A stretch of 64,000 nt of DNA from contig NC_061469.1 of assembly GCF_022581195.2 (NCBI RefSeq), positions 1,488,001-1,552,000 on the forward strand. Direction: 5' to 3'. The position numbers and the translations under genes are program-made. The notes under the pieces were generated by a model. It searched no databases and had not been told where the DNA came from. It saw only the letters and a program-made list of their open reading frames with translations. The DNA comes from Helicoverpa zea (lineage: Eukaryota; Arthropoda; Insecta; Lepidoptera; Noctuidae). Shown one piece after another: positions 11,601 to 26,600 of the stretch; positions within the stretch are counted from its first letter, which is position 1; every line of letters starts with the position of its first letter.

Positions 11601-14600
11601 ATTGAACATAAACCTAACGTAACAAAGACAAAGAGACCATTTGTGAATTGAAAACATTATCAGAGGGACACGTACCATCCTTTATTACAACAATAGTACC
11701 ATATTCAGTACACTATGTGTTTGATAGTAAACAATGCTAATTGTTAATCGTTGCAACTTGCAGCACGTGTGTACGTCGTATATTTCGATTAGCTAGCGTG
11801 CTGTGTTCGATATGCGAGTTCCAACTTTTGTAGCTAGTTCTTTTATTAGGTCAATTTCCCGTTTTATTGTTACGAAAAGTAAGATTTTATATAATTCTGG
11901 ATCTATTTAATCTTCTGTAGTAACTTCATCTAAAATATATCCTACACTTAAAAAGCCAAGAAGGTTTTATAAGGCGTTGTTGATTATCGTAGTTCAAATT
12001 TATATTTTGCTACAAGTCTCTCTCTCATCTAGATACCTTCCTATCTGTTGTATGTTATCCAGCATTGTCGCAGTACTTTATCTTCTGAGTACGGAAATGT
12101 TCTCTTAAATGGGTCTGTTTGATGTATCAAATGGGTTGGGAGACATGTATCTTGCCAATACCACGTTTGGCAGTCAGTTCATGTGTAGCTCGTACATATG
12201 GCAAATGATCTAGTATCATGCTCTTGCTGTGATTCTCTTATTGTAAAGTTGTACTAATATGTATACATACAGAGAGTACCTCATACATCTACGTAGATAC
12301 TCTTCTGTAAGAGTACATTGAAACCTGATATAAAAGGAAATAACTCAAACCCAAAATTGAACAGTAGGTACATAAAATCCTGTTTCTTAGACTCATTCGA
12401 ATATATTGGATTCACAGAAATTCTGAAGGGAAAGATAACACAGTTGACGGCGTACTCCATAAAAATGTACGCACTTAATTTTGTTCAATGAGATATATAA
12501 CAATAAAGGGATCACAAAGGCTGTTATGAACATCTATAGAAAATTTATGTTAAAAGGGCCATGATTTTATAGTCTTCGGGGACCTCTGACCCTAAATATT
12601 TTTGAATGACTATTATTGTCATTTAGAAAAGTACACAGCCAATAACCAATAGGAACGTGGAAATGTTTATCTTTATTTTCCGGAATAACAAATGAAATGG
12701 ATACAAAATGATACATTAAAAAGAAATAATATCACATCACTAAAAACTAAGTGCTCCTCACTCACGCAATGCGACGGATAGGTAACATTTGAATTGGCGT
12801 TTATTCAAAACCATTGGTGTAAGCAACCAGGGAATCTCAACCATGTTTCAGAAGATATTGTACTAGATATTCCCGAAACCTAGGTGTTCCCAACTCCTGA
12901 TTTACATGTTATTTTAGTACAAGAAAGTCGTTTGACGTAAATATAGGAGGGACATTAGATTTGGCGTCATACTGACGAGTAAACAGACGTGAGCTTGCGT
13001 TGTCCAAAATATTATCTAATTAACCATGAATAATGTCAAGTACTTGTTTGTTGGTTATCAATTTCTTCGAAAACATGCCACTCAAAAATTACGTTTTTAG
13101 CAGGCAAAAAATATGGTTAAAACAAAAATAGAAGACGAAAAAATTGATTATCTTAAACATATTGTCAATAGAAAAAACTAAATAATAATGCAATCTGCAA
13201 AGATCACGAACGCATTTATTTATTGGCGGACATGTCGAAAATATACTCTACGATTTACATATAAAAGTGAACTGCTCAACAAAACGGATGCGACTCCCAA
13301 ATTCAAGACCGGGTTATTCCAAAGCTTTCCTGTTTACTTCCCTAGCTAAAACATTCGTCCTAGACTACGCTAACAGTTGTTCCCAATAAACTATCTACTT
13401 ATGTATCTATCTGCAGCTTACTAGATACAGAATTTTGAAATTAGACCCAAACTTCAAATTCCTATCTCTAGTAAATGAAACAACAGACAAAATATTCGGA
13501 ATAGCTGTAACAGGGGCTTCAGATGGCAACGTAATGATCACTCGGAAAGTTCCATGGCGGTTGTATATAAACACCACAAGTGATGGGGCTATCCTCGCAC
13601 TAAATGCAGACATAATATTTGCACCAACATTGGTTATATCACCAACATTTGATATATCACCAACATTGGATGTATCACCAACGTTGGATCCAACTGACTC
13701 AATTACTACATCTGAGTCATCGTTTACTTCAGGTATGCCTACGATTTTTGTTGCTCATATATTTTTTCCTCGAGAAAGTTCAAGAATCAATGCTGGATGT
13801 CCTTGAACGTATAGCTTATCACTTTGTGTTAGTGATCGATGGGCTGAGTACATTCGCGTGTTATCAGTCATCGTATATCATACAGAGTTCCTCGTTTCCA
13901 GGCAAAGTTAGAACTGGGTAGGTATAGTTATTAAACGTATAGGGGACAACAAAATGACGTATCGAAAGGACCGTAATGGATGAGTTTTGATTTTGTTTTG
14001 ACATTTTCTCGTCCTTAAGATCGAATGTTATACCTGTTTATGTAATCCATTTTGATTAAAATCCTAATTTTAAATTATGGTTCTCTAAAACTGCCTTTCA
14101 CTGTCTTCGTTTCCTTGATCAATACATTAATTGCTTGGTCCGGAACTTTATCTGGTTTTTTTCTAAATTAACTGCAGTGCGCTTGTTTGTATCCAATAGT
14201 TCTGTTGGCATTCTATCAGAATATATTTAGATCGGGTTCGTTAACCAAAACATAACCGTACTCAATATTTTTCACATAAAATTGTCATCTACGACATTCA
14301 GTAAATCTTTTCAAACAAGATCTTCGTCTTTATACAAAAATAGTTTATGCATAGAGAAAGAGCAGTTATTTATTATTGTAATAGAATTAAGTGGCCTTGG
14401 TCTATTAGCGGGTGAAAACAAAAATCATGATTTCAGTATTTATACCTACGAAGCCAGTCTAACACTATGTTATTGCCGCTGCAAATGTAGTAAATAATGA
14501 AACAAGAATATATTGATAAACTCTTAGAGGAAAAAGTCATGTTTACCTACATATTATTTTTGTTCTACCAAAAAACTTCTCTGTTCACTGTTAAAAAAGT

Positions 14601-17600
14601 GAGTGGTTTTTCAATTTTATATTTAGCGATTACTAAAGTTCAAGGTAGTACAAGTACAATACAGGATTCCATGTCAACTCCCTTATTTAGTATACCTTCG
14701 CTTCTTTATTTAGAGTATGTGCAAATAAGCATCATAATGCCTCGTGTGAAGCTGAACTAAATATAAAGCCATAAGCCAGCTATGGGTAAATCTGGGTCAT
14801 GCTCACGACGCATTTCAATATGAAAACACGTCGCCTAGACTGTTTGATTCCACACTCCATCGACACGTGTCTTGCTTATAAACAGATCTGTGTCTGAAAT
14901 TCAGACTAACGTCACTCCTAACATTGTTAGAAATTTTTGTCCTACTTTGGGCATGTTATAGTAAGTTTTTATTTTATGCCAGAATCCCCAAAGCTCGGAA
15001 TATCTAGCTGATATTTATGAGTTCGCAAGCCCGCCAAGATCTCGCCAAACGTCCTTGTGAATGCCCCTTAGCCATCGATTTGTTTACCTCGTCGGTAAAA
15101 CGTAACATCGAGTCGGGTAGGCGGTATGATAGTTATTTTAAGATGCTGTCTAGTTAAGGGATAGTCGGTTGTTTGTTTTTATGAAGTTGCTGTTTATTCA
15201 TGTCGTCTTTAACTTCATCGTTTTTATCTCCTGCAATGTTTTATTTATCGTCATATCCTTTCTGAATAAAGTGTTCTTTTTGTTGCCTTATTGAGTTAGA
15301 TGGGAGTTTTCTCCGTACAATCACATTCATTAGGATCCCAAATATAATACTCTAAGAAAAATTCCTCAAAAGTAGAACAAAGAGTTTTGTTATCGACTTA
15401 GTATGTGTCACTGCCCTATAGCTAGAGCCTCCACGACCACCACCTCTGCCTCAGAGGGTGGGGGTGTGTCGAGGGGTTGGGCTAGGGTAAGGTCAAGGTA
15501 GTAGCCTCCGCGCCTGCGCACTGCACTTCAAGACGCTGATGCAGCACTATGTAAGCTTGCACCGGGCTTTCGGGCCCTCTTGAATAATGCTCTATCATCG
15601 AAACCGTCTGAAGTACTTGCTATAAAAGAGGGACCCCTTGAAGTTGCATCCAATCTTTTTTGGTCTAGTCATGGTATTTTTATCAAAGGAGTTCTAAGAA
15701 TGTTTTTAACTTTTTCAAAAACCTGGATCTATTAAATCCTAAACAACTGCAAAATCACTAGTCTTCATTACTTTGGCCTACATAACACAAATTATCTGAA
15801 TGTTCACGGATGATATCACGGCCACGGTTCATTGGCCAAATATGGGTGGCAAAAACACGCTACTTACTGTATGCAAAAAACTGTCTTGATTGTGTACCGA
15901 GAGGAATAGTTAATAACGTTGGTCTTTGTTCCGGTAGGGGCCAGATTCAAATGACCTTCAAGGTCGGTCTTTGTCATTTGAATTATGTTTCGTTATGTAA
16001 TTTAGGTTTTTGGCTCTAGCTGTTGTCATTTTATTTTCGTTCGCCTTTCATGTTACGGGATTCTTGTCTGTTCTTCATTTTCATTAACTACTATAATGTG
16101 ATTGTCATGAACATCTTGTCGTATGTTGAGATCTTTTCAATCAACAATTTTAAATTCATCAAAATCATTCATTTTCAATCAAAAATTTTAGGTAGATTCT
16201 TAGATTTATTCTATGGTGAATTATGTATATCCAACAATGTTTCTATAGTAGTAGTTACTTTGTTGCAACACCTGCAGCCATGAGTCGTGAACATGAAACT
16301 AGCGCGTGATTACAATCGTTTTGCCTCGCGATTCAGGGCCAAATTTGGCGAATTTTGATAAGTCAAGGCACCATTGTATCATGAAGTAATTAATAATGGT
16401 ATGTAGTATGTTTATTATGGTACAAAAAAATATTAAAATTGTTAACATTTGAGAGGTCTCGAAACTGTTTGTTGTAAACCGTTCTGTTGATATCTGCGCA
16501 CTGTTATGATACACTCTGATGTCCCAGACTTCGTAGCAACCTTTCTTCCCCTTTCTCAATTACGTATGTCACGCAAAATTTTCCTATTGCAAATAGACAC
16601 ATATAAACTACTTAGGTACCAGTATCCAAGATTCTGGCACTATCCTCCTATATCACCTATATCCACGTAATTATACTAAAACTAATATTAGTTTGTCCAG
16701 CATCACCTGATGACGTCACGAACACAAATAGGGCGATTGCCAAATTTTGGTTAATTTACCCGCGTGTCAAAGCTCCGTAATCCTTGGATGTATTTTTGGC
16801 CCTTTTTGCCAAATTATAACCGACACTGTGATGCGTAGGTAGAATTTGGCAGAAAAGCTTACTTGTCGAAATAATGCTGTATCCACGAGTCCAATTGTCA
16901 TCGTCAGTATAAAAATTAGATATTGTGTTAATCTAGACTCAACAGACAACGGAAACAGATAATTCTAAAGCATTGCAGTTAAATAATTTATTTTTCGAAT
17001 TTAGGCTATTGAAGTTTTACAAGCCAAAGTAATACGTTTTTCTGACTTTTATTACATTTGATTTGTCCTTGCAATTGGACTTTCTTATCGTGTTTGTCAA
17101 GAACTCGTGTTGCAGTTCGTCTGTAGTTTCTATTTATATTTTCGGACAAATCATTCATTTTAGCACGTTGGATTTGCTCGTGCAGGAGCTAATTAATTCA
17201 CATCGTTCACACGGGATCAAAGACTATCTTGGCGAAAGTATTAAATTTTAGGTTCGTCACAAATGTTTCATTTATTCCTCTTTATTTCTTGTCTCGTCAA
17301 CTAGACTTCGTACATCTATAATGTGATTTGATTTTTGTACATAAAATTACAGTCGCTAAATTATTTACCAAGGCAATGAACTTTAGCGGTTATCAGCCTA
17401 GCTGACCCATTTTTCTGTGCACAACGTATGATCTTCAGGTACCTTACAGATTCCTCCATATTCAACCTTTGAGAGTTATTAATATAAAGTCTCATATCAC
17501 GTAGGATGTAGAAACGACAATCTGGACAAAAATCAATAGAGCCATCGCAACTCATAACGCTGTCAACCTGTGTTCCTTGATATAGTAGGCACACCCCCTA

Positions 17601-20600
17601 CCCTCCGGTAACTGCGCAGTAGTTTTCATCCCGCACAACTTTCTAGAATGCCATCGAAACGGAACATTCATATCACAGCTTCCATTTTTGAACTGGAGCA
17701 ATTTTATGATGGATATTCGAAACTGGATGATCAGTACGTCTTTTGAAATGTAGTAAGGTATCAGAATCGTCGAGTTTGGATTTTCGTTGTATTATTTTGC
17801 AGTTTCATGTTAGGGGTGTGGTACACCACCCTATCAATATTAATACGCAGTATGACCTAGAATTTGGTACACAACGTCCTTTAATTACAATAACCTGAAG
17901 ATTTCGGAATATTATTGGTGGAGCTGGTCCGTTGCCTCGTGATTGAATTCCTGACTACCTATATATTTTTGTTGTTTCTTATGTCTAATTACATCTTCGC
18001 TGTTGGCGGCACATGTAAAATTGCACACCATTATTTCATATTCCACATCATCTCTGTATGTGACCTAATTTCACATCCCCTGAACCCCCACTCCACCCCC
18101 TGGCACAGGTAACTGCGCAGTATTTCAATCTCGAACATGGTTCTAGAAATGGCGGTGCATATAATTGATGTAGTGGTGTTCCCGCCGGTCCAGGTATCGA
18201 TCGGGACCTGCGCGCTCCCGGCTGCAAGCAACAGGCTGTGACGCAGTTACAGCCCAGCCATCTGCTAGTGTTTGTTTAGGTATACTAACTTAGAACATTC
18301 GAGCTGAATTGAGCTTTCTGTTGTGGCTTCTAGCTTGTCTAGATTCTGTTGATGATGACTGAGCAATCCTGATTTGAAATCAAATGCAAATCTATATTCG
18401 TCTTTCATAAAATGTGGTTATGTCAATCAAATGCTTGACTAAAGTCAAGTAGGAATATTTCACGAAAATCGATATCTCTCACGGCTTTTATCAAGTAACT
18501 GTTTTATAGTTCATACTATCAAAACTTTTTGCGTGGCCGATTTCAGAGTTAATGCGTCGGGTTCAATAACACGTAATGTATTGTCTTCCCGCGAACTTTT
18601 GACCTACTTGTGATATAAGACTTATCATTCATGTACTGCGCCAATAGAGACGTGTGCTCCAAGATACTTGCGAAATCATGCCGTAACAGGATGTTTAATG
18701 TTATTACCGAATCCGATTTTAAATATTGAAAATTTATACTAAATTGAGCAACCGTTTTCGGCGCTATGAAACTTTATTATAACTAATATACTGTCCAACA
18801 AGGCGTTTAGTTTCAGATTATAAATAAATAGGTAGGTATTTGTATACAAAATGGTCACATTTCGGCAAATCGGGCCAAGTTTTTACAAGGTCGCCCAAGT
18901 AGTGACTAATGCAGCCCGCTAAACGTCGCTATTATTTACGTTAGTTTTATGAGTTGGTAATGATATGCTTTTAACGTTTGATGTTATGTAACTTTATTGC
19001 CTTTATTCACAACACACGTGGCTTCTCTTTGATTTATTCATGAATAGTATTAGCACATTAAGCGTAACTACTACAGCAGTAATAGTTATCTGTTCTACTT
19101 GTGTTTTTATGTAAGGAAACTTCTTGCTTTGCATGGATGGAATACGAAATATTTAGTTTTCTTTTTTTTGTAATTTTATTCGCCATCTACGGAAACTATC
19201 CAGTCGTTCCAGACTCCCAGACAAACAGAGTATCCTCACGTCTCGGAGTCGTGTTTACAGCTCTGTCACTGTGCCAAGTTCAACCGCCAACACCTAGCAG
19301 ACTGTTACTTCAGAATACATAAAAACTGTTAGAAACATTCTACAGTTTACATAGCAAAGGTGAATTAGATCCAGATTCTCCGCATCAGCATCATTCATCG
19401 ATTGGGCTTTCCAAGACAGGTTTTACATTGAGTTCATGTTTTTGTGGCAACTTTTCTTTTTCGTTTCTATAATGATTTATGCTATTAAGTCACAAATTAT
19501 GTTCCCCTCAAAAAATCGCACTGCGTTGAAAATAGGAACATTAAAAAAATTCTCCAGAGCTTTCCACTTGGAAGGAAAACTAGGGCATCTAAGGGCCGAA
19601 GCCTGAAGGAGCTGTGGGATTGTTCGTAAGAGTTACCACGGCCTTGGTACTGAAAGGGTTCCTGAAAGAGTCAAAATTTAAAAAAGAAAGAAGAAAAATT
19701 ACATGAAATGGGAAGGGGCAATTTTTGATAGACAATTAGCTTTACCAATGTTTTCTGTATACAAAAATAACTAAATATTTCATTTTAAAACCTATAAAGC
19801 CAGTAAAGGATAAGCGTGACCAACACTATTAACCAAGCGACCGTGTTTGCTCCCAACGATAAGCAATAATGTGACGTTTAGTTTTTGGGTCAGCCGTGTT
19901 ACGTCGACATTATTCCCTCGAGTCCTTTAGCAGTTTACTTTGCTTTTAAAGCATAACTTGCAACTATGTCTGTCACTTAGTTTTCATTATTTTGATTAGT
20001 TTGACTTTCATTTCTTGGGTTTGTTTGTAAAGTGTGAAGTTTCTTGTTCTTGTTATGTGACCCTTTCTGGAACGTCTGAATAAGTCTCTTGGTCGTCTTA
20101 ACCCAATAACTCTTATTCATAATTGTGATCGTCTCAATTCTCCTTCTGGTTTTCCTTTAGTCTTTCTATCGTCTATCATTCTTTTGGTGTTCTTCATCAC
20201 ACTTAGATTGTGGTCTTCTGAACTATTGTGTTCCCACATAGATTTTTCTAAACATGATCACTAATCAGCCCACTTCAACATCAGCTTACAAAATACTTAA
20301 GATATTTTTGCACATGGATTCTGGCGTGATCTTAATGTACTAGAAAATTATGTGGATAACGTACACTGTAATATATGGTAATATTCCTTTACATAATGCT
20401 GTCGGCACAGATTAGTGACGATTCTCAGAACGGAAAAATTGCCATAAGTGCTCACTTTCATATTGTATGACAATAATTTGTTTACATCAGCATGGCATCA
20501 ATCACCGTTATTTCTATGTCGTTTTAGGTACCTACTACTGTCTGAGCCTGTGAACATTAACCGTCGTACCACAAAAACTTTTAAACGTCCGTTTAACACT

Positions 20601-23600
20601 TGTCTAAAAAAATGTCAGATTATGACGTTGAAATAAGGTCCATTTTGCAGCCACACTTTTTTTAGACAAGTGTTTGACATATGTTTAAGTTTTTGTAGTA
20701 AGACCATAAAGATTTGATAAAAATCTCTTTTTTTTTAATACAGTACGCATGTCAATGCCTTTCTGCATATCAGTCTAGACTTCTGAACTTTGAACTTACT
20801 TAGTTTTCTCAAAGATTTCCTGTGTGTCTTCCACTATATGTATACATATGACTTGTTTGTATCTGTTTGTACCTATGTATCGAACAGACTGTTGATATTA
20901 TGTAAACACATGCAACTGATGTAGGTATCTAGTATGTAGATGATACGTCACTGCAACGTCAATACAGACTTATCTTCGTATAACTATGTAAGGTATGATT
21001 AATACTATTCTGCTTATTGAGACAAGTTCAGTATGTATAAACATAGCTAGTATACTCGTGTTTTAGCATTTATGCGCGAAAACGCGGCTGTACCAGTCTT
21101 GATCCTTGATCGAGTGGTCTCTTCTCTAGAAATTTTTATTGTAAATCTGACTTTAAGTTAACAACCTGTCAAGTTTAATATTAAAGCCAAAAAATAGCGC
21201 CTATTAAAAAAATAGGTGTAGGTATTTTTATTATACAGTGTGAAACCACAACTTTGTAACGAAATCATCACAAGTTATATTTAAAGCAATTTATAAAACC
21301 ATAAAAATATAAATGCATTTTTATTTCAAATATATTACCGCATTACAAAATTAAAACATGTTTACAATTGCAAAATACTATTTGAATACCGTGCAACACA
21401 GTCTTCGTTCAAGCACAGATTACTAAATAAATAGGTACGGTTCAAGTTTTTATTTTTTACCTTTTATTAAATTGTAAAATCTAAATTTTTCGTTTTTTTT
21501 TTTCGAATGATGATTAAAAGACTGAAAAATCAAGAAATCGTCAATAAATAATTTTCTTTTCTTTTCAATGATGCATTTAGATCGTAATAAAATTTCCACT
21601 TAACTCGTATATGATTTACTAAACGGTTGGAAGCATTTACACGCGCTGCTGGTGTAAAAACTGCACAAATTCGGCAGGTTTGAGAACTGGGTTTGAATCG
21701 CAATCCGGTAACTACAAAACTGGATGTTGAGGATTCGTCAACTGACTTTTAGGCAGCCGAAAACATAATTACAAAAGAAAACTTAGCTGTATGTTCTTGT
21801 AAAAAATAAAGCTTGACCATCGATCTTGATCCTTGCTTAAAAATTGTAACACATCATTTAAAAAAGGACAGTTTCGATTCGATTATACCTCTTGAAAGGC
21901 CATCTTGAAAGTCTCGTCTTTCCGACCATTTCGCTATCCCACGGAACAACTATACAAGGATAGTAAAGTCCTAACAGTACGCCAACTGTTTATACTTCAT
22001 ACACTTTTAAAACAGCACACATTGCTACCATACAGCAAATCAGTGACGGAAGGGAAGAGACGTTGTAACCCAGTAGCACGGCTTCGCCTACGTTATAAAA
22101 CTGCCTTTGCAAAACGTTTCTTTGGCTATCTGGGTGGTTACTTATACAATAAAACCAATAAGTCGTTGAATATATTTAACCTCACAAAACAAAAATGCAA
22201 ACAGAAGCTCACAGGTTGGCTATTACAATTAAATTATGACAGTACCGAAAAAACTATCACTAATGTAGCTTAGGTACACACACACTCACCCGCATAAACA
22301 CACTTACACACGCACACGCACAAACACACTCACACACACCCACGTACACACACACGAACACAGACACGTAAATACTCTTCACATTTTCTAACCACATGCT
22401 ACTACTGGTGAAAAAAACCTATATTTTACTTTATTTAATTGTCATCTTACTACACTTGATAGCGCTTTAATTCATAAATTGGAAAATGAAATTGTAAAAG
22501 GATGGGGACCTGGTGTCCTGAAACACAGGCCTCGAGCCTAGCTTAGGCACCAGTCTCCTACAATATATATTAACCTAAATTATGTCTAAACTATTATTGT
22601 ATTACCTGTATATTGTAGTGAGAAATAAATAAAAATTTATTATTATTATATGAATAGGAAAATCGTTTTCTCATATCGACAATGTTGCACCCTCGAGCAA
22701 TATCAATTGTTATAAAAATAGCTCGCTGGCATACTCTATTTGTACCGGACTTAACAAGATAAACGGCCCGTTAGCATAACACGTGCTTATGCCGCGCACT
22801 TTTCTTATTGAGCATGATTGATCAATCGAGTTGACTCGGTAATCATCGGATAGACGCGTTAAATCAATTGACTCGAGTATTTTCCATCTTCTAAGTGGGT
22901 TAGGTATAGATCGACTATGTGGTCCTATAACATACGGTCACTCCAATACCGAGAATTAGAAAGAAAATGCAATCAAAACGGTGGTGAAATGAATCATGTC
23001 TCGATGCAACGATGCATCCGATCGATTCGATTCCGTCTCGTCGTCATAGTGACGGACGGTTGGCAACTGCCATCCCCGCGCTCTTCATCATGTACCTATG
23101 TATTGACCGGTTACCTGTATTCCACCTGTGTGCGATGTGTAATAACTCAATATCCGTGCGCATATGTTGGCTTCCAGAATATTGAGTTACAATACAAGGA
23201 TATAGCTGTATAGACCCCTATGTATATTCACTGATTCACTGGCACTTAGTGTAAGAGGTTATGTTCATTCTTAGCAGGATAATCATGGATTACATACAAG
23301 CTCATCGTATGCTTAATTTGGACTATAGGGTAGAAAACAAACCAGTGACTCGCACTTACTAATTTGTCGTTGTTTAGTATACAACTTTGACTGGTTACAG
23401 TATGGCGTGCATCATAATAACAATGCCATAATGCTAAACCTGAGTTACGTACTTTGTAATAATATGTATTGTGGTATATGATTTATATAGGTACCTACGT
23501 TAGGTCTCCATAATAAGGCACTTAGTCTCAGGTAATTGCGTACAATTTACTTCGTTACTTTTTCCTGGATCTATTAAGCTCGCAAGAATATTGGAAAGTG

Positions 23601-26600
23601 AACAAAGAACAGAATATCCTAATAAATAAAATGTCAACGTCTCATAACTATAAACAGCTTCGATACGGTTACAAAATGAACGCAATTAATTGTTTACTCG
23701 ACCATACGCTGGGAACGTGTTAGTACTAATCGTGTTTACTATATTACATAATGGTTATCGAGCCACTATGTGCTGGCATTGATTATGCATATAAAACAAT
23801 TTAAACAGTAGGTTCAATCCGACACAATACCTACTCATTCATTTTCGTCACATCCTACATATTCGTATCAAATCTCTAAACTAAAAGCCAGCTAAGAAAA
23901 CGCAGCAGAATTTGTACATGTATCAGTAAGTCACTGGCACAGATGTATGGAAAAGCCTGTTCTTCAGATACAACACATAAAAATACACCGTTACGTTAAG
24001 AAAAAACTGCCCCAGTGATTGCTTCCGTCTAAATAACGTGAACATGTAATTAATTTTATAAATCGAGTGCATCTTCTGCAATTTTTATCTGCAGTTCGAC
24101 GGTGACCGTCTTAGTGTTATCTATGTAGTTATACTGAATACTGAATAACATTGTATGCGCTCGTGGCAAGTGCTTGACCGTAAGAATGACCGATGCATTG
24201 AGGAGATTTATTACTGTACAGTACAGGATATTGGCTAACTCTCTTTAGAGACCTTTTTCTAGTGGCCTGTAAATTAATCGTGTTAAGATATATACTGCAA
24301 TATAACATTTACGCCGTTTTCTCGCGGTTTCACCCACGTCCCATGGGAACTACTGCCCGTACCCGGGTAAAATATAGCCTATCTTACTCGGAAGAGTGTA
24401 TCTTTCCAACAGTGAAAGAATTTTTCAAATCGGCCCTATAATTTCAAGTATCTATTACTAAACACTGCAGGATATTGGCTATTTCACTCTCGTTAGAGAC
24501 TTTTATCTACTAATTTGTACGTTTTTGTATTGAGAAATTAATTATACTATTGCATTTATATTTCATTATCAGGTAATTGCATAACATTTGACACTTGCAC
24601 CTAGCGACATGTGTAATGTTGCAACTATGTGCTCAATCATCATTTTACAGTGAAGTATTAAAAATACTAATAAGCATATTAAATAGGTTAATGGAATGTG
24701 ATTAGACGTCAACCTCGTTTTAATTAATGAAACCTTATTTTAAATAACTAATTTTATAAAATATGCGCTGTTTTAGTGCTTAAAATAGCCTTGGAAACCT
24801 ACATTTTGAAATTATGAACATGTGTAAATCTAATTCAAACCATAGTGAGAGGATTTGACAAAATTGTGCTAGAACAAAAAAAAACATGAAAAATAAATCT
24901 AAATTACAGATGTGTTATCAAATGTAATTATTAAGAGTCACATGACATTTAGGTCAAGAATGATTGTTGACCCGTACCTTCGTCTCTTGTACAAGAGTTC
25001 CTAAAACATTATCTTATTACACATTATCATTAATAAGGAAATATCATTTTAAAATAAACTTTAAAATATCGTGACAATTAGGGTAGCAACAGTGACTTAT
25101 CACAGCTCATTAAACGTACAATGTTGACATTTGTAAATAATAGTGTCAAACTGTCACTATTTATAACTTCAAGTATCAAAATGACCTGGGCCTTGTATAT
25201 TTTTTAAGAGAGATAAAAATCATCAAGATTTTTTCGGAATATTTATTTAATACTTGAATGATGCAATTAACGAATGATTTAAATTACCAAATATGTATTC
25301 TTTATAGGTACTAAAAATAAAATATTTTTTGACATTAAAAATAATGTATTTTGTCTAAAATACACCAAAAATAATAACGTTTAATAATATAGTATTCAAT
25401 AACACACGTCCTAGTTTTACCTACCATTAACCTATCGTAAACCAATTGACATAAAACTGTGAGTTAAATAAATTAACCTAAACTAATACGCATTTGTTTA
25501 TAATAATATTTGGGCTGATGTAATAATAGACAGAACCAACATCACATTATCTTCAAGTCCACTACTAAACCACAGGGTTGTCACTTTGCAAAATAAAAAT
25601 CCATTTCAATATGTTTAAAGGCATAGATGAAGTTAGTAACAATCTGTTGACTTAAAATCAAATATGTGAGAGGTTTCATTAATAAGTCGGTTCTGATTAG
25701 ACTCACACATTTAATATACTAATAATAAAAAAAGCACTGCTAGCATATTCGTCTTTAGATCGTTTCCCATATCTTAATTATTGATACGTTAAGTACGCTA
25801 AGTTGGCTAAAGTTGGGATCAGAAATTATAAGAAAGAAACAATTAAAAGTCGTTATCTGTCTAACCTTTTCCCATCTACTCGAATGCAGCTGAGCACCAG
25901 TATTAAAAAAATATTTAAAACTGACAACCCTAAACCGAATTGCACCAGCCTCACCGATTAATTTGTGTGTTAAGTGACTCGTGTTCCAAATCCTAAATAG
26001 ACAATAGTATAATTAGCTCGCATGATACGAGCTAATGACTTACCACAGAGCTTATCAGTTTTAGACGCGTCTATGTTTACTACTGACCAGTCTAACCACG
26101 GAATAAGGAAAGAGCGGAGATGCCATAATGCAAATGGGTCAGGCGCCTTCTTCTAGGTCAAATACGTACGGTGGACATGATAAAAACGATCAGTTACGAG
26201 TGAACCAACTAGGTGTTCTTGTTCTTTGAGACACCTGTCAACGATTTTTGGTACGTTGGTCAACGTTCAAAGAATATACTTAGGCGAAGACAGTAACGTT
26301 CCTCATCCCCCGCACACCCGCATTTTGGCGCGCTACTTTCTTAGGAGATTTATGGCACCTCTGCTAGTCATTTTGTTGTCCATGAGTCTAACGTACGCAC
26401 TGATTTTGTTATGACTTTGTATCTTGTTTGCAATAATGTTGACAATTGTGCACGATCTTTACATTAAATGCACATGCTGGATACATGCTAATTGATCTGT
26501 ATTTTGCGTGGCTTACGTGCGTAGGACTGTCCTATGCGGACCGACAGTTCTTGATATGATGGCGATCTCTGGCTTTGTAAATACTTAGAACTGGAAACTT

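Noticed and set aside
26226..26414. 62-codon frame with a hydrophobic C-terminus before SamDC exon b
   Set aside because: Too short, no splice-supported neighbours and no recognisable family.
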